This document shows, piece by piece, positions 22,340 through 32,561 of a stretch of 64,000 nt of DNA. Every line of letters starts with the position of its first letter. The first letter of the stretch is position 1. This DNA comes from Mucor racemosus (Eukaryota; Mucoromycota; Mucoromycetes; Mucorales; Mucoraceae), in assembly GCA_027405735.1 (NCBI GenBank), contig JAPEHQ010000003.1, positions 1,054,001 through 1,118,000 on the forward strand, in the 5' to 3' direction. Made by a program: the position numbers and the translations under genes. The notes under the pieces were generated by a model. The model saw only the letters and a program-made list of their open reading frames with translations, was not told the DNA's origin and made no database searches.

Positions 22340-22920
22340 ATAATTTTGATTCTAGTAACTTCCGATTTTCCATGAGAGTAGGTGCAGTGGAATTAAATAC
22401 TAAAAACGCTTGATAATAGTAAAATAACCTAATTTCCAAGTGTCGCTCATAGAATATGATGCCACTTGAAATGTAAACGACAATGATAAACAAATATTTC
22501 AATTGAACACAATAACAAATGCATCCTAAAAATATAAAATACTGTACCTTTTGAACCATACATGTCATGTAGATGATAGCACCTGAAAGTTTTTTATGGA
22601 TACATACAATCTAATTTATAGAAAGAATAATAATAAAGACTAGTAATATTTATCATGGAGAACGTAGTAGGCTTTATTACTAGAAAAACTAATGGTAAAA
22701 GAAAGAACCAAGAGCTTCTAGGTCTTGGTTTAAAAGACTATTTATAAGAATTACATTTTAGTATGAGTTAGAAATGAAATTGGCTTCAAAATTGGCTGTT
22801 TAATATTCTCGAAAACCGACAGCGCCCTTGATCACGGTGCAATCAATTACACAAATGACATATATTATCAAAACAGGATTCTATCCAAATCAATAATAAT
22901 AATAAGACCAGTATTCTTCA
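22340..22920 (+). repeat. Dispersed repeat C, copy 1, split by an LTR
   Basis: The sequence from about 22390 (ACTAAAAACGCTTGATAATA) to 22580, and again from 22827 to 22915 (CCCTTGATCAC to TCAATAATAATAA), matches 39779-40035 continuously. Copy 2 thus provides the empty site for the LTR between the two halves. No frame is convincingly coding. Confidence 0.78.
22584..22821 (+). mobile_element. Solo LTR (family 2) with empty-site proof
   Basis: The 238-bp element starts TGAAAGTTTTTT and ends AAAACCGACA. It is flanked by GCACC (22579-22583) and GCGCC (22822-22826), a 5-bp duplication with one substitution. The uninterrupted homologue near 39950-39970 reads GATAGCACCCTTGATC, which is what removal of the element and one repeat would give. 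A similar sequence sits in the dead hAT gene at about 3160-3410. Confidence 0.85.
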
Positions 22921-23248
22921 GGATTTTAAAAGCGACAAAATTGCAACCGTTGTAAAGCAGCATCCATATCATTTACATTATCCTACTAAATAAACAGTAA
23001 GGTAATGCTTTTTATCCAAATACTACTACATCGTATCAAATTTACTTTTCTGTCCAAATTCATCAAAAAATTATTCAAATGAGCAGGCAAGGACTTTTTT
23101 CTTCAGCTTCTCACAACTTTTTTAGTTGGCACTACTTGCAATAATCTCTTTATACAATAATAGTTAATGATTCGGATCATTAAATTTTTCTTCGAGCTCA
23201 TAATCGTCAGTTGATAATAAATATGAATGAAAAGGACTATATAGTATG

Positions 23249-23790
23249 TTGTATTCCACCTAGTATCATACGTTATCACCTTCTACAGTATCAATTCATC
23301 GTACAATCTATTGACTACGACATTTATTGAAGTGCAAAATTTCGATATCGGATATAAGAAACTCCTAGCGTACCACGTTTAATATAGTAATTACCAAGAA
23401 CGCTTGGACCTCAATTACGACACCATATTATTTCATCCCTGCGGTTAACCAATCAAGTAGCTATCAAATTAACATCCAAGCACATTTAGCGTACGCAGCG
23501 TTAAAACAAGGCAACTCACAAGCTCTGCAATTATGATTAAATTATGATTGATCCATTTCCATCCATAGATTACTATCAAACAGATCCAATGGTTTAATAT
23601 AATAGTGCCTTAAATTGCATCTCAAGATCTCAATCTCAAATCAATAATATAAAAGGCCACACTTTAATATCTAAATAAACGATATCTTGTTTTTATTATA
23701 AAGTTGAAGAACTGATTCATTACTCATTCTCTTTTAATTGTATTCTTTTTTAAGTATTATTTATAAATCCTGAAAATATACGGCAATTCA
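23249..23790 (+). repeat. LTR-like repeat D, copy 1 (no ORF behind it)
   Basis: It matches 42473-42965 over its whole length, including CTAGTATCATACGTTATCAC near the start, a TATAAAAGG box (23650), AAATAAACGATATCTTG and the end TATACGGCAATT. The promoter-plus-polyadenylation layout suggests an LTR, but I could not define a target-site duplication. Confidence 0.65.
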
Positions 23791-23831
23791 GGGCCTAATT
23801 TCTGTATTCACCAGATATGTCTAATTAATTG

Positions 23832-24800
23832 CTACTCTGCATTTTTTGTTTTAGCAAAAAATATTGATTTTTCGTCGAGATAACCAAAATAATAGTTTTT
23901 ATCACAACTTAAAACCTATCATAACGGGGCTCCAAAATTTATTTGTTGAATGAACAAAAAATGATTCAAAAAATAAAATCACTTAATGGCTTAAGAGCTG
24001 CAAAGTAAGTTGATCTAGAATATTAAACAGCTTTTGTACAGTTTTAAATTCTGCACTCATCTAAACAAAAATCAGAAAAACATCCCACATTAAATTTTGT
24101 GTAAAATGCAATTGAAATTTTGGAGGTTTTTTGAAGATACACATCACTTTTGATAAGCATATTCAAAATATAACTAATTGAAATGATGCACAAAAAAATT
24201 ATCTATCGATCGAGCTATTGTAAAATTTTTTAGCTGCATTTTTCGTGGAGAAAACGAGATTTTTGTCCAAAATTTTTCAGATTCAGAATTTGGGATGAGG
24301 GTATATAAGGAAAAAATGGAAGCTAGAGATGAAGGTATCTTTTTGTACACATTTTTAAGGATATCTCCACGAAAAATTAATATTTTGAAGAAAACTAAAT
24401 TGGATCCGAGAGAGCTCAACGGGGCCAATAACATGAATGTAAAAAAAAAATACTAGTTGATTTAATAAACATTTTGAAATCTACTACAAAAATGTCAAAA
24501 AAATGAAAAAAATAAAAGTGCTCAGAATATTTTGAAACTAACATATGTTATAGAGTGCTTTAAAACACGTAATTTGTATTATTAAAAGATGTTAATGTAG
24601 CTTAATTTTTTGTAGAGATATGGTGCCTTAAAGTTTTCAATTTTTAGCGGTGAAATATGTGTAAAAATCTGAAGCATTAGCGCTAAAAAATTAATACCAA
24701 CTGTAAAAAGTAGGATATTTCCGGATACTTGTTTTTGGATTAAAGCTGAACATCTCAGGTACATTGGCGTATAATTTTTTCTTGATGTTGTTTAATGAAA
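23832..24800 (-). repeat. Dispersed repeat A, copy 3 (reversed)
   Basis: The reverse complement aligns with 1255-2250 and 21026-22020. Markers are the reversed CCAAGAAAAAATTATACGCC block at the right end and TTTTCGTGGAGAAAACGAG in the middle. The small ORFs on both strands here are not conserved between copies. Confidence 0.7.
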
Positions 24801-25412
24801 AAGTATACAAATCGAATGGAAATTGAGCCTATATAAACCAAATTTGATTTTCGGTGTGAACCGAATTAAATTTTAGAAAGTCAACCCCCATTCGATTGTA
24901 TTACTGCTACTGCATGACAAAGTAGTGGTGTATACAAGTCTTGAGTTTTTAATTACACATATCAGCCATATAATATTAATATGCATTTCTTTAATGTGCG
25001 TTTCTCGTTTTGTAATTTTGACCTTGACGAGTATAATTTTTTTTATTTTATCACATATACTTTGACTGTATTTAATAAAATATCACAGTGCATTTCAGGT
25101 ACTAGGGTATGCTGTTATATCGTATATTCCATGAACTTGTCAGAGCCTTGGATTGTATAGTTGACACTCAAGATAAAAGCTCAGGTTCAAGAGGGGGGGG
25201 GGATAAAAGATTAATGAAACAATCAATATTTGAAAGTATGGTAATTCACGGGGCAAACAAATTAACCTTTTTAAATTACATTATAAATTACATTTTTATT
25301 TTCATTTTTTATGGGGAGATGGTAAGATATGATAAAGGAAGGGGAGGGTATTTACTAGGAATTTTAATACACTATATTTATATATTTTTTTTTTCAAAAA
25401 AGAGAATGATAT
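24801..25412. other. Intergenic, 3' flank of the MscS gene
   Basis: No gene is supported. A run of nine or ten G lies near 25192-25202. The 111-codon ORF across 25109-25444 overlaps the end of the channel gene on the other strand and has no family resemblance. Confidence 0.45.
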
Positions 25413-28197
25413 TTACTGACGATCAGAAAAATTTTGAGCTCTGATCGTATTGTTAAAAGGATTTCTATCGTTAGGATTACTTGAAGTAATTCTTTGGGCA
25501 GGCAATTCGTACTTGATATCCAAATCAGTCAAGATAGCTTTCAAAGCCAACATAAATCTTGTCTTTCTTTGGAAACGTTTACCTAAATCAATCCAATTAC
25601 CTTTATGAGGTAACCAAACAGTCAAGATGACTTGATTCATGTCTTTAATATCAGTTACACGCAAATCAAAACCTGGTCCAAAATCACGAGACTGAGATTG
25701 CACCCATTCTAAAAGACGTTCCCGAAGCACCAAAATGAGATCATTGTCGGTTCTAAAGTCAACATTAAATGTGAGAGATTCACCCATACCACCAGAACGG
25801 CGTACATTGTAGATAATTTTTGTCAAAAGTACTGCAGTAGGAGCGTACAGTTTTGTACCATCAGCAGCAACGAATACAGTACCCAAGATGCCAATGTTAT
25901 CAACTGTCATGTAGGTTGTATCAATCTGTACTAAATCACCAGAATCATAAGGATGTGTCACAAACTGGAACATGATACCAGTGAAAAGACCCTCAGCAGA
26001 AGAACCAAAAATGAATGTACAAGCAGCCAATAAGGTACCAAATGGAATCAGGGAACTCCAGAAATCAACATTAAAGATGGCCAAACAGATTACCAAAGTG
26101 ATTAATATGGTAATAATTAGTAAGATTGTGTCAATTTTGCCAAGTGCTTGACTGGTATCACGAATGGATTGTGCAAGGCCCTTGCGCTCCCGGTAAATGT
26201 ATATAACAGTATCACGAAACTCTCTTCGGGTCAAGTCTCCATTTCCGTCCTTGTCAAAAACCTTAAATGCCTCTGCAGCTGCTTCACGATCTTTGAAATA
26301 GGGAATAAATGCAAATACATCCAAACATTTCTTATTGTCTTCTTCTCGACCATAATAGCCTTCGGGATAAGCCAATGCAAAAAATAGCTTTTTTGCAACT
26401 TTTTTAGCATAATCATCGGAATTGATATCCATCTTATTTTTATCAACTCGGCCAGTACTGGCGCTTGGTTTTTCAGCTAAAACAAAACTAGAGACAGATT
26501 TCTTGAATTGAGCAAAAGAAGAAGGATGTTCTGGGACAGGTTCATCATGTAATGTCGTTGGACGAATAGTGTTAGAATGGTCTTCATGGCTGGAAGAGTT
26601 ATGCTCCGATTGATGGCTTTCGTTCTTATTGTTCAAAGGAGATCTACGTTTTCTAAGATTATTACTAGAGTAACCACCAGTAGCACCTGATCCAGGGCGA
26701 GATTTCTTTTCTGATTTACTAAGGGCATCCAAAACTATTATTATGTTATTAATATCTGTAGGTAATACACATTGTAGACGTTATAAACTTACTTTTCAGA
26801 CTTTGCTTATTTTCCAACATTCTCTCCGCAAAGGCAGAACGATGAAATTTGAAAGCTAAAAATAGCAATGTATAAGTGATACGATTTCTTTTAAAGTAAT
26901 TTAAAACTTACCAATGATCTGAATTACTGTTTTTTGAAGGAAATACAAACCGGCAGCAGCCAAGATACAACCATAAACCTTGGTAATGATAGCAGAATAA
27001 GAATGCTTACTGATGGACTATAGAAAGACAGTTAATATCAAGGAATTGAGAAAGTATATAATATTTACATCAAAAGGGAATTGAATTAAAAAGGACCAAG
27101 AACCTAGATTCCAAGCAGCCAACAAAAGTAAACAAAAGTTGCCCTTTAAACTCATGTAATACTAAAGATATTCCATAATTAGCAACTTTTTTAAATTTAC
27201 AATAAAAACAACCTATACGAAACTTACCTCCATGTACGACTTTACTTTTTCAGATCTTCTACCCTTAAAAAGTTTGGTCCAAAGAGAAACAATAGATGGA
27301 ACCATATCCAACATAAAGGTAGTTATCCAAAAGATATGCCACATAAAAGCAGCCCAATACATCCAACATTGAACATTGCTTCGAATATTTGTAAAATTAG
27401 GATCGGCTAGCTGAGCCTCGGTTGGTTCAGGTAGAGTAACATATATAACAATAGCAACAACAATAAAGATACAGGAGCCTAGAATGGCGATAATAATACG
27501 CTTTAAAATAGGTGACAAATAATGCCAGCAACAAGGATTTTTCATGGCAGCAGTAAATCTTTCTCTTGCTGTTTTTCTGCGTTTTGGCTTGACTTGATCT
27601 GGATCATCATCCCAGTCAAATTCTCTGTCGCTGTCAGCTTCTTCTACTATTGTCTCTGTATTGACAATTTCAGTTTTGCTAGTAGCTGAAGATTTCTTCT
27701 CTGATTCCATGATTTTGTCTTCTTGGTTTTGTTGTTTTTCTTCGTCATCTTCTAGGTCATGTATCATTTTAGTTGTCTCATCCATGTGGATTTCAGTAGG
27801 TTCATCCGTGAGTGTATTTTGTCGGCTAATGGCGGCATTTTGTTCAAAAGGATTTTGAGGATTTAAAGTAGATTTTGAGGACCACGAATCATGTAACGGC
27901 TTGTTACTGTTATCATAAAAGAAATGATCTTCTTGTTGCATTTCAATGCTGTAAAATGGTTGTTCATCATTTTTCTTATTCATGTGACCCGTAGTAGTAA
28001 CAGCAGCAGAAGGAGGCGGTGGTGGTGGTACCAAGGGAAATGTATCTGTGTATGTAGTAAATGTATATGTATGTTAATAAAGGGGGGGGTGTACACAAAT
28101 ACAGAAATAATTGACATATCAATTACTTGCCTGGAACTATTTCTATATGCTCATCATCAGAAGCAATTCTAACAGATTTTCCTTTTTTTGGTGGCAT
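25413..28197 (-). CDS. EF-hand mechanosensitive (MscS-type) ion channel
   Basis: Six exons (28197-28131, 28045-27228, 27161-27069, 27017-26912, 26855-26793, 26734-25413) join in frame to 822 residues. The protein matches the fungal Msy1/Msy2 type: a long polar and acidic N-terminus with a Pro run near residues 28-33, membrane segments near 200-226, 248-276, 304-323 and 336-361, an EF hand (FDKDGNGDLTRREF, about 542-555), then two more hydrophobic segments (about 585-638) forming the MscS pore region, and the beta domain starting PYDSGDLVQID. Known relatives sit in the ER or vacuolar membrane and control calcium release on hypo-osmotic swelling; that location is inferred. Intron 1 uses a GC donor. 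The gene is divergent from the homeodomain gene. Confidence 0.9.
28046..28130 (-). other. GC-AG intron in the MscS gene
   Basis: The first exon ends CCAG and the intron starts GCAAGT, a full match to the U1 pairing consensus except for C at position 2. The acceptor is ACACAG. Only this donor keeps the frame with exon 2; the nearby GTAATT donor would shift it. The intron is 85 nt. Confidence 0.75.
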
Positions 28198-28937
28198 ATT
28201 TTCTTTTTCCAAATGTTTTTGATAAAGAAGAAGAAGGTAATTGACAACAAATATCAACTATATATAGAAGCATCGATCGTTTAAGAATTAATTTAGTTAA
28301 TTGGTGACGTTTCTAATGGGGTTATACAGGAATATACAGATCCGCTTGTTAAAATCGAGTAGTAATTTGGATGGAGGGATCTACCTTGGCAAAATTTTTT
28401 TGTTTAAAAATAATATAAAAAATTGGTGGTTCTAGGCACACTTGTTTTTTTGGTAGTATCCAATGACGATAATTGGGGGGTCCCTTCTTATTTTTTTGCC
28501 CAGAATGTTTCCCAAGTTACCATTCAGGATTGATGTTTCTTCTGCTTTTGTAATCTGGGTCACAGAGATTCTGTGCTTCCCAATATTATCGGAGTTTAAC
28601 CAAAATAACCAGTTCTCGCCCATGGTTTTCCTTTTTTCGATTCCTTTTAGAAATAAAATGCATTTCACACACACGCACCGTCTTTTTTTTTTAACTTTAC
28701 TTTGTAGAGAAACATTATTTGTATCTCCCCTTTTTTTTATTTTTGATAAAAAAGTCTTGGATCACTGTTTTAAAATTCTTTAAAAAAAAGCACTCATTCT
28801 TTTTTTAAACATTTTTCTTTCTCTTTTTTTTTTCTTTATCAATCTTTCAATCTTTCCAATCTTTCAACATCTTTCCCTTTCTTTGTATATATACCAAATA
28901 AGAAATACCTTTATAAATATATATAAATCTCAAAAAA
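28198..28937. promoter_or_regulatory. Divergent promoter region, MscS / homeodomain gene
   Basis: This 740-bp gap separates two outward-facing genes. The part before 28938 is strongly pyrimidine-rich, with repeated ATCTTTC units (28830-28880) and a TATATATACC stretch at 28888-28897, which is common in front of fungal genes. No factor-binding site could be named with confidence. Confidence 0.5.
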
Positions 28938-30450
28938 ATGAACTCTCATTCAGCTTCACCTACACCAACAAGAAAGCGTACTCACTTGAAACCAAGTCAA
29001 GTCGCTACTCTTCAAGATTCTTTCAACACAAATCCTCTTCCAGATTCAAGTGTTCGTAGTCGATTGGCTCGGGAGCTTGCCGTTACGGAAAGAACAATTC
29101 AAATCTGGTTTCAAAATCGTCGTGCTAAGGCCAGAAAAGTTGAAGCTCTTGGTTCATTCCCATCCAATAACACAAATAATGCTTCACTTATAAGACCTGG
29201 TTGGATGGACCCATCATCTCAAAATCGTCATCAAACTCCTCCTCGCTATCAAGCCACATTTCGTACAATGATGACACCTGAACGTTTTGAAGAATTAAAG
29301 CATCCAGACCAACAACAAATTCGCAAAAGACCTCGTTCAAGCTCAAAGCCTGAACCAAAATCTTCCCATTTATTAGATTTGGCTCATCATGACAATATAA
29401 GAGCAATGTCTGAAGGCATTCAAAGAACAAGTAATGATGGTAATTTTATAAGCTTTATATAACCATATTTGATATTAACATTATTTAAAAATAGTATTAT
29501 TCTCAGCAACATCTACAGCTACACCTACTACAAGTGCTTCATTATCATCATCAATTGCATCTGCTTCTGCTAATGCTGTTGGTGGTAATGCTGCAGCCGG
29601 AACTCAACTGCATACAATCACCGATACTCCGACCCAAACTGTTCCTCTTCCCGTTAGTGTGCTCCGTATTGGTTCATGGACAAGATTTGCTCATGCTACA
29701 CCTCATTTGCATCAAAGAGACTGGGATCTCGTTTGTTACGGTAGCCCAGTTGATCGTGAACTTATTTGGAGAGTTCAAGCTGAAGGTCATCACTTCAGAA
29801 TTCAAGTCAGCTTTGATAGCATTCACCAACTCAGATTGAGTCAACAAATTCAAATTGAAACTGGTGAACTTGTTGGTCAATTAGATATTCAATTAGGTTT
29901 ACCTTTGGTATTTTCCATGTGGCGATTTGGTCAAGATAACCAATGGGTGCGTTGTGGTGATTTTACCGAAGATAAGCAAGCTAGCGTTGATGGCTTTCAT
30001 ATCTTACAGGGTAATCATGAAGCATTTAAACAAGCTCTTTTAGACTTGATTGCATTAGCACCGGAATTAGCTTCTAAAATTAGTGTTACAAACTCCATGA
30101 TGATGGATTTACAACATGCTCCTCCTCCTGGTCTTGATCTTTGTCGTGATTTCACAATGTCTCCTTCTGCTACTCCAGAACCATCCTCATTAGCTGCTGC
30201 TGTTGCAGCCGGCCAAGCAGCACAGCAGATGATGTACCACGGTAACCTTCCGTATGGAATGATTAATCCTCAGCAATTGTCTAAGGCTAATATGTCTCAC
30301 TTGATGCTCCAAGCTCCATTCTTTTATCCCCAAACTCAAGGTTCTACAACTGATAATCAACATCAACAACATCAACAAAGCAATACTGATTTATATCAAA
30401 TGATGATTCAACAACAACAACAACGGCAGCCTTCTTCTCTTTTATTGTAA
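28938..30450 (+). CDS. Homeodomain transcription factor (phx1/Hoy1-like)
   Basis: Two exons (28938-29439, 29495-30450) around a 55-nt intron encode 485 residues. The homeodomain spans about residues 11-68 and ends in the recognition helix TIQIWFQNRRAKAR. A second conserved block begins VLRIGSWTRFAH and runs to about GNHEAFKQALLDLIALAP; a similar region follows the homeodomain in fungal phx1/Hoy1-type factors, as I remember that family. The C-terminus is Gln/His-rich (HQQHQQ and a Q run), as in activation regions. It should act in the nucleus. Relatives govern stationary-phase or hyphal programmes; the role here is inferred. The join N-D-V-L-F keeps frame. Confidence 0.87.
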
Positions 30451-31333
30451 ATTCAATATTAGATGTCTATTCCGCTCCTTTTATCTCTGTTTATATCTTA
30501 TACATATATCTGTAAATTCCTTTTTTTATACATCCATCCAATCAATACTGTGTATTGATTTCTTCTGTTTCCTTACATCATATCATATTTCGCCATCATA
30601 TTATACATTCCTTTAAATTATTTTCCTTTTGCGTATACAGAAAGCTGTGCTTTCCTTTTTTGTTTTTTCGCTTTTTGCTTTGTATATCTCTATTCAATTT
30701 GTCACTCCTTTTTTTATATATATATCTTAAAATAAATCACTATAAAACTTCCAATCATTGTATATGAAAAAACGTGCGCTGTTCTTTTCTGTAACATAAA
30801 ACCAACCAGCCGGAAACCTGTCCGAATATTAAGAGTTTAAAGTGAGTTTCAATAGAAATGTTTCTTACAAATCGATAGTAAGGCAAGACATAATCGTCTA
30901 ACTTTCATCCATCACATAATAATGTAAAACAGAGTATTCACATTACTGTAATCGTGCTGCAAAAAAAGTCATTTGATTTGTCTGTGCGAGCTATTTTTCA
31001 TAGCACGACTTTTTTTGAAGTCGTTTTAAATGTTTCAAGGATTTTATCTCCAAAAACGATATAGCCCACACAGGTTATTTAATAACTCAATATTGTACTA
31101 TGACTTCAGCTGTATACTCTCACTTTTTTAGTTTTTTGATTTACATTGCTTCCATTGATTATTTCTCACATAAAAATATCTGTTTATTGTCTATAAAATC
31201 AAACAATCAAATGTCTGTGCATATGATATCGTATGTGATACAGAAACTGAGAATCAACCCATCATCTAACACAATGCAAACCATTTATTAGCATTTTCAA
31301 TATTAAATGTCCATTTTTATTAAAAATAAATTC
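30451..31333. other. Intergenic between converging genes
   Basis: This is a pyrimidine-rich 3' flank of the homeodomain gene with no supported gene. A short inverted repeat (GTGCGAGCTATTTTTCATAG then CACGAC) sits at 30984-31009. Confidence 0.45.
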
Positions 31334-32038
31334 TTAGTTTTTCAACATTAAACCAAATCGAAGACCAGCTACAGCCAAGGCAGAGATTTTAAGCGTGTCC
31401 AAAGTAATATATGCACGATGACCCTTTAAAAAGAAAGGATCTTTATCCCAAAGTTCCTTAGCAGTGGCACCACCCTTGGCAACTTGTTCAGCACGCTTAT
31501 TAAATCTTGGTAAGAAGTAAACAGATTGTGCTACAGTAATGGCAATAGGTGCAAGTGCAGCAGCCTTTAATACATTATCAACAAATCCATCATGTCTTGA
31601 AATGCGCTCATTCCAATTTAAATAGAGATCAAGACTCAATAAACTTACAGTAGCCTAATTTGAATTATGCATTAATCATTTCTGCCCATCTTCTTTTTAT
31701 CTTCTTTATACAAAATTTACCTCAATCTTATTAATCCAGTTAAATCGGTGTCTACCAACATCCAACTTTTGATTATCATCAAGGCTTGGTACATTAGCGA
31801 TTAATGGAGTTTCGATATAACTCATGTTTAGTGTAGTGGCAAACCAGATGGCATTTAACAGTGTTAATCCCAATGTAAGTTCGCGTAAAGATGCCTTCTT
31901 GAGAACGGTTTGATGAATGATGATTTGAACAGCAGCAGAAGGTAAGACTACTTTAGCTGTAGACCAAGGATCCAACAAGAATTGAGAAACTTTATTAGTA
32001 GTAGTAATAGGGGGTCGTGTACCGGCAGTAGAACTCAT
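31334..32038 (-). CDS. Small multi-pass membrane protein of unknown function
   Basis: Two exons (32038-31721 and 31654-31334, intron 66 nt, phase 0) give 212 residues. Hydrophobic segments lie near residues 30-47, 53-75, 133-152 and 187-207, so about four membrane passes are likely. The block ETPLI, then LDVGRHRFNWINKIE resembles, from memory, an uncharacterised bacterial membrane family with a TPVKF...LDVGR...FN..E signature; this needs a profile search. There is no signal peptide. It is divergent from alpha-actinin, with X-box-like sites in the shared upstream region and a TATATAAA stretch about 95 bp upstream of its start. Confidence 0.8.
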
Positions 32039-32296
32039 TATTGTTATATATGTAATATATTAAATGAAGAGAAAAGGAAAAATGAAAAAAGATTATGCAA
32101 AAACGCAAATAAAATGGAAAATCCGGGGATTTATATATAAGACATGTTTTACACGATTAGTGAAGGGGTTCTAAAAGTGATGACATATTGACAACATTCT
32201 ATAAGCCATGAAATAATCAAATCGTCATGTATCAGTTCTTGTGTTTGCGTATAAAATTTATACTGTAGTACCTCACATTTCAACCTGCAAATCTTT

Positions 32297-32347
32297 GTAA
32301 CCATAGCAACCAGCTGTCATTTAATGCAATTTCGTTACCATGGTAAT
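32297..32347. promoter_or_regulatory. Two RFX X-box-like sites in a divergent promoter
   Basis: GTAACCATAGCAAC (32297-32310) and GTTACCATGGTAAT (32334-32347) each match the X-box consensus GTNRCC-N(0-3)-RGYAAC closely; the second is a near-perfect palindrome. They lie 23 bp apart between the membrane-protein gene (starting at 32038, minus) and alpha-actinin (starting at 32562, plus), so they could serve either gene. In fungi, RFX proteins (Crt1/Rfx1, Sak1) bind such sites; binding here is inferred. Confidence 0.65.
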
Positions 32348-32561
32348 CTGCCAAATGATGCACTTTTGAGCTACTCGGAGTTATTTATTTTCAGCCCATA
32401 GTTAGAGATGTGTTGTTTATGTTGATCCTTAATAAGGAAAATTCAACTGAACATGTTGTTTTGATTATTCCATATTTTCAATAGCTTTTTTTTAAAATAA
32501 CTATTTCATCTTTTATCCTTCTTTCACTCACTTTCTCTCTCACTTTTTACATTATTTCACA

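Noticed and set aside
22332..22568. Small ORF shared with 39618-39977
   Set aside because: Shared only because both are copies of repeat C; the frame is not kept intact across substitutions.
25109..25444. 111-codon ORF near the end of the MscS gene
   Set aside because: It overlaps the real gene on the other strand and is mostly low-complexity.
28463..28783. 106-codon ORF in the MscS/homeodomain gap
   Set aside because: Phe/Leu-rich translation of pyrimidine-rich promoter sequence; no family resemblance.
28938..30450. Plus-strand ORF at 29534-29839 and minus-strand ORFs inside the homeodomain gene
   Set aside because: They are out-of-frame shadows of its second exon.
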